The position numbers and the translations under genes are program-made. Under the pieces are notes generated by a model. That model was not told the DNA's origin and searched no databases. It saw nothing but the letters and a program-made list of their open reading frames with translations. A DNA stretch of 10,199 nucleotides, from the NCBI GenBank assembly GCA_937888725.1, contig CALARE010000043.1, positions 1-10,199 on the forward strand. The letters run 5' to 3'. The stretch is from an uncultured Alphaproteobacteria bacterium (GTDB taxonomy: Bacteria > Pseudomonadota > Alphaproteobacteria > CAAHEQ01 > UBA3637). Shown here one piece after another: positions 1 to 6,023 of this stretch (positions are counted from its first letter, which is position 1; every line of letters starts with the position of its first letter).

Positions 1-57
1 CACGATAAAAAAATAAAAATCAATACTTTTTTTAATTTTTATTCATTTTTTATACTT
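1..57. other. AT-rich 3' flank of the mlaD-DUF2155 operon
   Basis: This is the non-coding stretch downstream of the DUF2155 stop codon. It is almost entirely A and T. A 9-bp A/T-only inverted repeat (AATAAAAAT at 12-20, ATTTTTATT at 35-43) is followed, in the minus direction, by a short U run. It could be a weak terminator for the minus-strand operon, but it has no G-C pair and may be chance in such DNA. I see no gene here. Confidence 0.4.
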
Positions 58-540
58 TTATGGATGATTTTCCTTTTCTTCTTCACTGAGTGCTGGATTA
101 TCATCTTCAGCGATAAGGTTTAAATCATGCTCATCAGTGATTTTGTCTGGGGATATAACAGGTGAAGCAATATCCTCATTAATACACCGAAGGAGCCAAA
201 TATCATATCGCGGATGTTCCATTGCTGACAAGGCTGGATTTGATGAAAACATCCACCCATTAAAAACAAGATTTTGTTTTTGTTCAATATCCTTTTCAAA
301 AACGCGGAAAAATGCCGCATTTTCTGGCATTTCATCTTGTGGTTTTGTGAGACACTTTTCTGGAAAAATCGTCAAAGAACCAAACTCCAATGATTGTCCG
401 ACACTCGCCTCAACCGTTGAAACGTGACCTGTAATCTTATCCACACCACGAATCATCATTTTCTTTGTCGAAATATCAGCACTCAACGCAGGCAAAGCGA
501 GAAATGCACATCCCAAAAATAAAAATACTTTTTTCCCCAT
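58..540 (-). CDS. DUF2155 domain-containing periplasmic protein
   Basis: A 160-residue exported protein of unknown biochemical role. Residues 1-20 form a classic signal peptide (MGKK, then a hydrophobic core ending in ALPALS-AD), so the mature protein should be periplasmic. The body matches DUF2155 as I know the family: Cys63 with a following P-x-D-E-x-P-E-N-A-A-F-F stretch (residues 67-78), GWMF at 95-98, and SNPALSAMEHPRYDIWLLRC at 100-119. Cys63 and Cys119 are the only cysteines in the mature region and could form a disulfide (inference). The last 35 residues are acidic and probably flexible. The start is supported by AAGGA six bases upstream (TCCTT on plus at 547-551), which overlaps the stop codon of the preceding mlaD gene, so translation is probably coupled. 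Alphaproteobacteria commonly carry DUF2155 genes next to mlaD, which suggests a part in envelope lipid homeostasis, but no function is established by the sequence. Confidence 0.9.
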   Translation of the reverse strand: MGKKVFLFLGCAFLALPALSADISTKKMMIRGVDKITGHVSTVEASVGQSLEFGSLTIFPEKCLTKPQDEMPENAAFFRVFEKDIEQKQNLVFNGWMFSSNPALSAMEHPRYDIWLLRCINEDIASPVISPDKITDEHDLNLIAEDDNPALSEEEKENHP

Positions 541-549
541 TGATTATCC

Positions 550-993
550 TTAATTGGTTGAAAGAAAAATAAATTCTGAAACACTATCTTCTAATGATTT
601 ATAATTTTTTGTGTTTTGTATCTGTGAATTATGCGTTAAAAGAGCTTTGCTTTTCCCTGGCGTTAAAGACACATATTTACCGCCCATCATCCCGACATCT
701 GAAATAGCCGCTTCTGTATCTAATGGCAACTTTACAGTGTTATCAATACTCAAAACAACATCTGCCGTATAATCATCCGCATTTAATTTGGTGGACAAAA
801 CAGAACCGACCTTAATGCCCGCAATCCGAACATCTGATCCAACCTCTAATCCTCCAATTTTCAAAAAATTTGCCGTTACATGATACCCATCAATTGATTT
901 ACGATCTACACGAGAAGCTGCAAAAAACAAGAAAACTCCCGTAAAAATCAACACACAAAAACCTAAAATCGTTTCAACAGGATTTTTTTTCAT
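550..993 (-). CDS. mlaD: MlaD, MCE-domain phospholipid transport component (second copy)
   Basis: A 147-residue inner-membrane-anchored MCE protein. Residues 8-26 form one N-terminal transmembrane helix, followed by a single MCE domain at about 36-113. That domain carries the hallmark GSDVRIAGIKVG (52-63) and a closing GMMGGKYVSLTPG segment (101-113). The C-terminus (SLEDSVSEFIF, 133-143) resembles the short amphipathic tail of canonical MlaD. In characterised systems MlaD forms a hexameric ring bound to the MlaFEB ABC transporter and moves phospholipids between inner and outer membranes. Its length fits the usual 150-180 residues. Its ATG overlaps the stop of the upstream paralogue as ATGA (990-993), with GAGG about seven bases upstream, so the two are co-translated. 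No mlaE, mlaF, mlaC or mlaB gene is in the window. Of the two copies this one looks more like standard MlaD. Confidence 0.92.
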   Translation of the reverse strand: MKKNPVETILGFCVLIFTGVFLFFAASRVDRKSIDGYHVTANFLKIGGLEVGSDVRIAGIKVGSVLSTKLNADDYTADVVLSIDNTVKLPLDTEAAISDVGMMGGKYVSLTPGKSKALLTHNSQIQNTKNYKSLEDSVSEFIFLSTN

Positions 994-1538
994 TTTACAT
1001 CCTCACTTTCATTGTTTACTACTTCAACCATATCAACTGTTTGTTCGTTGTTCTTAGTGGCATTTGCCTCTAATAAAGATTTTTCTTTTTTCTTTTTCTC
1101 ACGCATATAAGCATTAACCTTATCCATCAATTGTGTCAGCACAAGTGCATCTTGCGTATATTCCAACTCATCCCCAGATGCACACAGGGCCTCATCCGCT
1201 CCTGGGACAATTTCTAGGTGTTTAGAACCCAAAAGGCCATCTGTTTCAATAATTACCGATGAATCAGTTGAGATTTCCATTGGTTTAAAAAATTCCATTT
1301 TCACCAAAACTTGATAATTATTATTTAATGTTTGGTCAACAACACGCCCCACCTTAATCCCAGCAATTCTAACATCTGCCCCATTCATCAACCCATCTGA
1401 TTGATTAAACGGTGCATAAAGCACAAATGCAGATTCCTTTTTTTCATGCACAGACTTTGCATGGGCAAACAAAAGACAAACACCTAACAATAAAACCAAT
1501 ATAACGCCTGCAAAAATCTCTTTATTTTCTGTTTTCAT
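990..1538 (-). CDS. MlaD-like MCE-domain protein (first copy, extended C-terminal tail)
   Basis: A 182-residue MCE-family protein, paralogous to the gene just downstream. It has an N-terminal transmembrane helix (about 8-26), an MCE domain at about 37-113 with GADVRIAGIKVG (53-64) and DGLLGSKHLEIVPG (100-113), then a distinct tail. The tail has a likely helix (129-145), a Lys/Glu-rich patch (147-154, REKKKKEK region) and an acidic end. I chose the ATG at 1538. An in-frame GTG at 1577 would add 13 residues, but it lies at or before the likely transcription start (about 1573) of a strong promoter, and the 1538 start places the transmembrane helix at the usual distance. The start has only a weak ribosome-binding site of its own, while AAAGG sits before a four-codon ORF in the leader. 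The role is presumably phospholipid trafficking with an Mla-type ABC transporter. Whether it makes mixed rings with its neighbour is unknown. Confidence 0.88.
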   Translation of the reverse strand: MKTENKEIFAGVILVLLLGVCLLFAHAKSVHEKKESAFVLYAPFNQSDGLMNGADVRIAGIKVGRVVDQTLNNNYQVLVKMEFFKPMEISTDSSVIIETDGLLGSKHLEIVPGADEALCASGDELEYTQDALVLTQLMDKVNAYMREKKKKEKSLLEANATKNNEQTVDMVEVVNNESEDVK

Positions 1539-1540
1539 TT

Positions 1541-1555
1541 TTATTTCCACTTCAT
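1541..1555 (-). other. Candidate four-codon leader ORF (MKWK) before mlaD
   Basis: On the minus strand AAAGG (1560-1564) is followed after four bases by ATG-AAG-TGG-AAA-TAA, which ends two bases before the mlaD ATG. The mlaD ATG itself has only weak Shine-Dalgarno complementarity. Ribosomes may therefore load at the mini-ORF and reinitiate at mlaD. This is inference from spacing only; so short an ORF could be chance. Confidence 0.3.
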
Positions 1556-1579
1556 AAAACCTTTGTTTATTTGACACAA

Positions 1580-1608
1580 ATTATACCCTTTTGTCAAGCC
1601 TCTTTCAA
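1580..1608 (-). promoter_or_regulatory. Sigma70-type promoter of the mlaD-mlaD-DUF2155 operon
   Basis: Read on the minus strand there is a -35 TTGAAA (1603-1608), a 17-base spacer and a perfect -10 TATAAT (1580-1585). Transcription should start near 1573, giving a leader of about 35 nt before the ATG at 1538. This argues against the alternative GTG start at 1577. A 6-bp inverted repeat (TTGACA at 1571-1576, TGTCAA at 1592-1597) flanks the -10 and might be an operator. Confidence 0.75.
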
Positions 1609-1619
1609 TAAATTTTCTA

Positions 1620-1648
1620 TTGACGCATACTGTTTTTTTCATTAAAAT
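1620..1648 (+). promoter_or_regulatory. Sigma70-type promoter of the M48 protease gene
   Basis: A -35 TTGACG (1620-1625), a 17-base spacer and a -10 TAAAAT (1643-1648) predict a transcription start near 1655, about 20 nt before the ATG at 1674. The -35 boxes of this promoter and of the divergent mlaD promoter are separated by only 11 bp, so the two promoters are back to back and may compete or share a regulator. Confidence 0.72.
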
Positions 1649-1673
1649 AAAAGGTGTATTTTTAAGGAGTTTA

Positions 1674-2987
1674 ATGAAGAAATTTTTATTTACTTTACTG
1701 TTTATTTTGTTTTTACACCCCATAGACTGCTTTTCAAAGGGGATAAGCCTTATTAGAGATACAGAAATTGAAAATGTTTTAACCTCTTACGCTCAAAAAA
1801 TCTTTAAAGTTGCCAATTTAAACCCCACACAAGCCCGTGTTCTTGTGGTTAATGACGGATCGTTTAACGCTTTTGTTGCAGGGGGGCATACCATTTTTGT
1901 CCATACAGGGCTCATTACACAATCTAAATATGTTGACGATGTTATGTTTGTCCTTTCACATGAAACAGGACATATTACTGGTGGACATATTACCCGTGGG
2001 ATTGGTGCGTTAGAACAAGCAAACGCGACTGCTCTTATTTCAACTATTTTAGGGGGTCTTGTTGCCGTTGCGGGACGTCCGGATGCGGGCATTGCTGTTA
2101 TGATGGGGGGAAATTCATCGGCTGCAGGATTATACACGTCATACAGACAAACAGAGGAAAGTGCCGCAGACAGAACTGCCGCTGATATTATGCAAAAAAC
2201 AGGATACTCTATGCTTGGGTTTCAAAACACAATGAAACTGATTAAAATGCAAGACAGACTCATGCCTCAAGATGAATGGTCATACTTAAGGACACACCCC
2301 ATCACACAAAACCGCATCAATGCCTTAGAGCGTTTTTTAAAAAATCCTCAACCGACACATAAAGATATCCGTTTTGATTTAATCAAAGCAAAACTCATTG
2401 GCTTTTTGTATCCGCCAGAAAGTACATTTAATATCTATAAAGGACAAAATACGCTTGCCTCTTACTACGCTTATGCCATAGCACATTACCGCAATCGCAA
2501 TCTCAATCAAAGTTTAGCCTTCATTGATAAGCTTATTGAGGCAAAACCTGACTATCCCTATTTTTACGAATTAAAAGGGCAATTTTTATTAGAAACAGGG
2601 CAACTTGAACCTGCTATTCACTATTATGATAACGCATTAAAATACATCTCAAATGCACCACTCATTCGTTTATCATTGGCACAAGCTCTTCTTGAAACCA
2701 CGCATACAAATAATGCCAAGCGAGCCATCAAAGAGCTAAAACAAGTTTTAGAATCTGATGAAAAAATCCCCTTTGCTTGGCAACTACTTGCAACCGCATA
2801 CGAACAGACAAATCAACAAGAGCTTATCCCCTATGTGATGGCGGAAAGATATGTCGCTTATAAAGATATCAAATCAGCCAAAAAAATGGCTCAAAAAGCC
2901 CTTAAAACGTTAAAAAAGGGTTCTCCTGAATACGTCCGAGCCCAAGATATCCTGTCCTTAAGCCTTCCCAAAGAATCTGGATTTTAA
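1674..2987 (+). CDS. Periplasmic M48 family zinc metalloprotease with TPR-like repeats (BepA-like)
   Basis: A 437-residue secreted zinc endopeptidase. Residues 1-22 are a signal peptide (MKKFLFTLLF core); the cysteine at 19 lacks a proper lipobox. The M48 catalytic domain follows, with the zinc motif HETGH at 96-100, a likely third ligand Glu162 in ESAAD (162-166), and a THP-x4-R element (207-214) typical of this group. Residues 116-145 are a Gly/Ala-rich hydrophobic stretch. From about 255 onward the sequence is helical and TPR-like (for example residues 277-322), as in BepA/YfgC, which degrades stalled outer-membrane protein intermediates and helps LptD assembly. The start is set by AAGGAG (1664-1669) and by the promoter, which excludes the upstream in-frame ATG at 1620. 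The stop codon overlaps that of the convergent pgeF. The envelope quality-control role is inferred from domain architecture; the precise substrate is unknown. Confidence 0.9.
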   Translation: MKKFLFTLLFILFLHPIDCFSKGISLIRDTEIENVLTSYAQKIFKVANLNPTQARVLVVNDGSFNAFVAGGHTIFVHTGLITQSKYVDDVMFVLSHETGHITGGHITRGIGALEQANATALISTILGGLVAVAGRPDAGIAVMMGGNSSAAGLYTSYRQTEESAADRTAADIMQKTGYSMLGFQNTMKLIKMQDRLMPQDEWSYLRTHPITQNRINALERFLKNPQPTHKDIRFDLIKAKLIGFLYPPESTFNIYKGQNTLASYYAYAIAHYRNRNLNQSLAFIDKLIEAKPDYPYFYELKGQFLLETGQLEPAIHYYDNALKYISNAPLIRLSLAQALLETTHTNNAKRAIKELKQVLESDEKIPFAWQLLATAYEQTNQQELIPYVMAERYVAYKDIKSAKKMAQKALKTLKKGSPEYVRAQDILSLSLPKESGF

Positions 2988-3613
2988 ACCAAACAAATAA
3001 CCGAATATTGTCGAGCGGGATTTTCTGGCTCTCGTCTAAAACTTAAATAAGTCTTATCTTGATAGGTATCATCTTGAATTGAAACAACATTTTCAACCCC
3101 TGCTCTTTTTAATCTATGACAAACATATGCGTCAAAATCAAACAGATATTTGCCATTTTGGGCTGGCGTAAAAAAATGATGTTCTGTAACAGGGAATAAG
3201 GCACGCATTTTTTCATCCGCCTCAAAACTTTGTTTTTGAATATGCGGACCAACCCCTGCAACAATATTTTCCAACACAGCCCCTTGCTCTAACATTTTTA
3301 AAATTGTTGTTTCAATAATTCCTTGAAACGCTCCTTTCCAACCAGCATGAACCGCACCAATAACGTTGTGCTGTGCATCCGCTAACAAAACAGGGGCACA
3401 ATCTGCCGTTTTAACGGTTAAATGAAGTCCTTTTTTTGTGGTTACCAACGCATCAACTTGAGGCGGTATAACAAACGGTTTTTCAACCACCAAAACATCA
3501 GCTGAATGCACTTGATTCATTAAGATAGGATTGATAACATCTTTTGTATCATAAGCATTATAAAATCCATGTTGAATACCTAATAATGCTGATAAATTGC
3601 TTGCTTGTTTCAT
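2984..3613 (-). CDS. pgeF: PgeF, peptidoglycan editing factor (laccase-domain / YfiH family)
   Basis: A 209-residue cytosolic protein of the multi-copper polyphenol oxidoreductase-like family (YfiH/DUF152). Family members have purine nucleoside phosphorylase or adenosine deaminase activity, and E. coli PgeF removes misincorporated L-Ser muropeptide precursors. The metal-site residues are present: His36 in NQVHS, Cys72 in TADCAP and His89 in HAGWKG; a SFRRE motif lies near residue 193. The common GPC motif is GPH here (His124), which does not remove a core ligand. I start at the ATG at 3613 because GAGGTG lies five bases before it. An in-frame GTG at 3619 adds two residues and would overlap the upstream stop as GTGA. 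The gene is last in its operon and ends tail-to-tail with the M48 gene. Length is slightly short for the family but complete. Confidence 0.9.
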   Translation of the reverse strand: MKQASNLSALLGIQHGFYNAYDTKDVINPILMNQVHSADVLVVEKPFVIPPQVDALVTTKKGLHLTVKTADCAPVLLADAQHNVIGAVHAGWKGAFQGIIETTILKMLEQGAVLENIVAGVGPHIQKQSFEADEKMRALFPVTEHHFFTPAQNGKYLFDFDAYVCHRLKRAGVENVVSIQDDTYQDKTYLSFRREPENPARQYSVICLV

Positions 3614-3615
3614 TT

Positions 3616-4131
3616 TCACCTCTTAAAAAATTTGACTCTTTTTTCTGCAATATGAAGGGTCAAACGATAACCGATAAACACACTTAAAATAACCCATGGA
3701 ATACACCCCAAAAACATTGATACTCCCCAATCAATAAAAAATAAAGAACAAAAGGCCTTTACCTGTTCCAAAAAGGGAATATCTTTTACAAAAACGTCTT
3801 CAATCAAGACCTTTAAAGCCTCGTATCCTGTAATATCATCAAATTGAAAACGCATAACCTGTCCTGTCAGATAAAAAACATAATAAATGGGCACCATTGT
3901 TACCACATTTGTCACCCATGTCCACGCTAATGCCAGTGGGAGAGAAAAGTGCCAATGCCATTTTTTAGCCAGACTCCACGTCAATGTAACCAATACCATT
4001 TGAATACCTACCAATGGCGTCATTGCCCAACCAAGCCCAACAGCAACACCCCGTGCTTTATAAAGAGCTGGTTGTTTAGATAAGATTATTGGTTCAATTA
4101 ATTTTTGAAAAATAAGCTGTTTTATTTTCAT
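3616..4131 (-). CDS. DUF2062 domain-containing membrane protein
   Basis: A 171-residue integral inner-membrane protein of the DUF2062 family, whose function is unknown. After a basic N-terminus (KARG at 25-28) it has hydrophobic segments at about 29-54, 63-90 and 132-157. The family-type region runs through GVAVGLGWAMTPLVGIQ (28-44) and the conserved TWVTN-x4-VPIYYVFYLTG segment (71-90). The C-terminus is basic (EKRVKFFKR). The ATG lies three bases after the lgt stop. Little Shine-Dalgarno sequence is visible before it, so translation is probably coupled to lgt. It sits between lgt and pgeF, two envelope genes, so an envelope role is plausible but unproven. The assignment to DUF2062 rests on the Gly-rich first helix and the TWVTN/PIYY pattern, which I recognise from memory. 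Confidence 0.82.
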   Translation of the reverse strand: MKIKQLIFQKLIEPIILSKQPALYKARGVAVGLGWAMTPLVGIQMVLVTLTWSLAKKWHWHFSLPLALAWTWVTNVVTMVPIYYVFYLTGQVMRFQFDDITGYEALKVLIEDVFVKDIPFLEQVKAFCSLFFIDWGVSMFLGCIPWVILSVFIGYRLTLHIAEKRVKFFKR

Positions 4132-4134
4132 TGG

Positions 4135-4962
4135 CTATTCATCAAATTCAATGCGACGTAATTTATTTTTATATGAGCTTTTTTGAATTAAATACAATCC
4201 AAACAACACCATTGGCAAGCTCAAAATCTGCCCCATTGACAAATTTTGCCAAATAAATCCTAAATGACCGTCAGGTTCTCTTGTATACTCTAATAAAAAC
4301 CTAAAAATCCCATAAAGCAAAAAGAAAAGTCCTGTTAAAAAACCTGTTCTTTTTTGAAAACGAGGGGATAACCAATAGATACTGTTTAAAATAACAAATA
4401 GTGCAATTCCCTCTAATCCCGCCTCATAAAGTTGGCTGGGATGGCGTGGTTCTGGCCCGCCATCAGGAAATATCATTGCCCATGGAACTGAATGCGTTAC
4501 ACGACCAAAAAGCTCACCATTTGAAAAATTGGCCAATCGCCCTAAAAATAAACCAAGTGGTGCCACACATACCAAAATATCTGACATTTCAAAAATAGGG
4601 ATTTTCCGTTGTTTTGCAAACAAAACAGTCGCAACAATCACGCCTAACAAGCCACCATGAAAGGACATTCCCCCTTGCCACAAAGCCAATATTTTAAGTG
4701 GAAATTCCATATAATACGAAGCATTATAAAAAAAGACATACCCCAATCGGCCACCTAAGATAATCCCAATTGTTGCCCAGACTAAAAAATCATCAATTTT
4801 TAAAACTGTAAAAACACTCCCCTTTTCAGTGGACATTTTACGAGCTAAAAACCAAGCACCAATAATCCCTAAAATATAGGCCATTGAATACCATCTAAGT
4901 GAGAAAAATCCAATCTGAAAAATAACAGGATCAATCTCAGGAAAAGGAATACCAGAATACAT
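4135..4962 (-). CDS. lgt: Lgt, phosphatidylglycerol-prolipoprotein diacylglyceryl transferase
   Basis: A 275-residue polytopic inner-membrane enzyme that transfers diacylglycerol from phosphatidylglycerol to the lipobox cysteine of prolipoproteins, the first step of lipoprotein maturation. Key family elements are present: SFHGGLLG with His102 (E. coli His103), the Lgt signature GRLANFSNGELFGR (141-154) including Arg142, Asn145 and Glu150 (E. coli Arg143, Asn146, Glu151), HPSQLYEA (174-181), and EYTREPDGHLG with Arg228 (E. coli Arg239). About seven hydrophobic segments are visible, from 12-40 to 244-260, and the length is normal. The start has AGAGGGG (minus strand, 4967-4974) upstream. The gene follows an unrecognised ORF after 68 bp and is followed at once by the DUF2062 gene. 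All active-site residues I can place are intact. Confidence 0.97.
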   Translation of the reverse strand: MYSGIPFPEIDPVIFQIGFFSLRWYSMAYILGIIGAWFLARKMSTEKGSVFTVLKIDDFLVWATIGIILGGRLGYVFFYNASYYMEFPLKILALWQGGMSFHGGLLGVIVATVLFAKQRKIPIFEMSDILVCVAPLGLFLGRLANFSNGELFGRVTHSVPWAMIFPDGGPEPRHPSQLYEAGLEGIALFVILNSIYWLSPRFQKRTGFLTGLFFLLYGIFRFLLEYTREPDGHLGFIWQNLSMGQILSLPMVLFGLYLIQKSSYKNKLRRIEFDE

Positions 4963-4981
4963 ACAAACCCCTCTTTATAAA

Positions 4982-4991
4982 AACAATTGTT
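4982..4991. repeat. 10-bp perfect palindrome in the lgt leader
   Basis: AACAATTGTT reads identically on both strands and sits between the candidate lgt promoter and the lgt ribosome-binding site. The placement suits a repressor site. It is short and AT-rich, so chance cannot be excluded. Confidence 0.3.
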
Positions 4992-4994
4992 GTA

Positions 4995-5025
4995 TTTATG
5001 ATGCCCTTTTCTGCTCAAAAGTCAA
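4995..5025 (-). promoter_or_regulatory. Weak candidate promoter ahead of lgt
   Basis: In the 68-bp gap before lgt the minus strand carries TTGACT (5020-5025) as a good -35. The best -10 matches are poor: CATAAA at 4995-5000 with a 19-base spacer, or CATCAT at 4998-5003 with a 16-base spacer. It could give lgt, the DUF2062 gene and pgeF expression independent of dnaE. A 10-bp palindrome AACAATTGTT (4982-4991) lies just downstream. Confidence 0.35.
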
Positions 5026-5030
5026 GTCTT

Positions 5031-6008
5031 TTATTTTGTGCGGTCTTTTTTTGTCCAATTAATCAACCACCGCCAAAGGGACGTTTTTGATTGGTAAAGA
5101 TTCATTTTAATCTTTTCATGCCCCTTTTTAATCTGAGGTGTTTTAATCGTCCCACCATCAATGGTATATTTCCAACCAATTTGACTACGGCCTTGAGCTG
5201 TTTCAATCATATTAAAAGCTCTTGGATGTGTCATATCTTGTTTTAAAAAATACTTATAATCAGAACGAACGGGCAAAATCTTATTATCAATTCGGGTAAC
5301 TTGCATTAATTTTGGCCAAACGACTGCATCCGTACAAACAACTGACACATTCGCAGGATTAACAACGGTTACAATGTTGGGATTCGTTGCATCAACAATT
5401 TCAGATGGTTGACGTGAAACAGTTCTCTTTAAAAGAGTGTTATAATGTGTCTTAAAAGATTGATTTTCATTCATAAACCAATCAATAATCCCTCTAAACA
5501 AATCAGCATGTTCCTTTAATTGATATACAGGTGATAAAAATTTCATGTCTGACTCTTTATCTTTGTATAAAAACGAAAAACGCTTATTTTCGCCATCAAT
5601 ATAGTGAACCTTTAAAACGGTTCCCAATTCTTGACCATTTTCAATATATTTGGGCGGATTTGAACTTTCTTGTGTTGCTTGTTCAAACGCTTCCTCATAA
5701 GCATCTAACAAATAAAAAGGCACATCTGAACTTTTTTCAAACTGATAAGCTGGGTATACAACATCCTTTAATGGTGTTTTTAATACCAAACGAAGCCATT
5801 TTTGTCGTTCATAAGTGACCTTTTCAGCTGCATCAACCAATGACCCCCTAAATGAAGGAAATAATGGTAACGAACGGACATCTTTTTCTTGAATTGGCCG
5901 ATTATTCAACAAACGAATGGCATTTTCTTTAATCTTTTTAGCCGTTTCTTTTGTATCTTCTACAATTGCATATAATGTTATTTTTTTATTTTCTGACTGT
6001 TGTGGCAT
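5031..6008 (-). CDS. Unrecognised 325-residue protein between dnaE and lgt
   Basis: I do not recognise this protein. It has no signal peptide, no transmembrane helix and no cofactor or catalytic motif I can name, so it is probably cytosolic. The N-terminal part (17-75) is helical and highly charged. A middle segment (about 125-180) alternates beta-like and charged stretches. A hydrophobic beta-like patch lies at 211-229 (NIVTVVNPANVSVVCTDAV), and Gly-containing strands at 277-287. The last 30 residues are Lys-rich with a tryptophan cluster (LWRWLINW, 311-318), which might bind membrane or nucleic acid (inference). Start support: AAGGA (minus strand) about nine bases before the ATG. The gene begins 15 bp after the dnaE stop, so it is very likely co-transcribed with dnaE. 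Base composition resembles its neighbours, with no sign of recent transfer. Probably a lineage-restricted gene. Confidence 0.85.
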   Translation of the reverse strand: MPQQSENKKITLYAIVEDTKETAKKIKENAIRLLNNRPIQEKDVRSLPLFPSFRGSLVDAAEKVTYERQKWLRLVLKTPLKDVVYPAYQFEKSSDVPFYLLDAYEEAFEQATQESSNPPKYIENGQELGTVLKVHYIDGENKRFSFLYKDKESDMKFLSPVYQLKEHADLFRGIIDWFMNENQSFKTHYNTLLKRTVSRQPSEIVDATNPNIVTVVNPANVSVVCTDAVVWPKLMQVTRIDNKILPVRSDYKYFLKQDMTHPRAFNMIETAQGRSQIGWKYTIDGGTIKTPQIKKGHEKIKMNLYQSKTSLWRWLINWTKKDRTK

Positions 6009-6023
6009 TATAATTTATCCTTT

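Noticed and set aside
7..43. Intrinsic terminator for the mlaD operon
   Set aside because: The 9-bp stem is all A/T, so it is weak. I mention it in the flank entry but do not call it a terminator.
137..427. A 96-codon plus-strand open frame inside the DUF2155 gene
   Set aside because: It is a shadow of the well-supported minus-strand DUF2155 gene, whose signal peptide and motifs are clear.
1539..1577. GTG start at 1577 giving 13 extra residues on the first MlaD-like protein
   Set aside because: A TTGAAA-17-TATAAT promoter places the transcript start near 1573, so the GTG would be outside the mRNA; the ATG at 1538 fits the family better.
1620..1673. Upstream in-frame start of the M48 protein (18 extra residues)
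   Set aside because: It lies within the promoter's -35 and spacer, has no ribosome-binding site, and would bury the signal peptide; AAGGAG precedes the ATG at 1674.
1793..2137. A 114-codon open frame antisense to the M48 gene
   Set aside because: It mirrors the protease coding sequence, covering the HETGH region on the opposite strand. It has no ribosome-binding site or promoter.
2996..3040. Hairpin near the convergent gene ends as a bidirectional terminator
   Set aside because: Only a short GAGC/GCTC stem inside pgeF, with no T run in either direction.
3239..3247. PgeF GPH in place of GPC as an inactivating change
   Set aside because: The core metal ligands (His36, Cys72, His89) are intact and this position is not one of them as I know the family.
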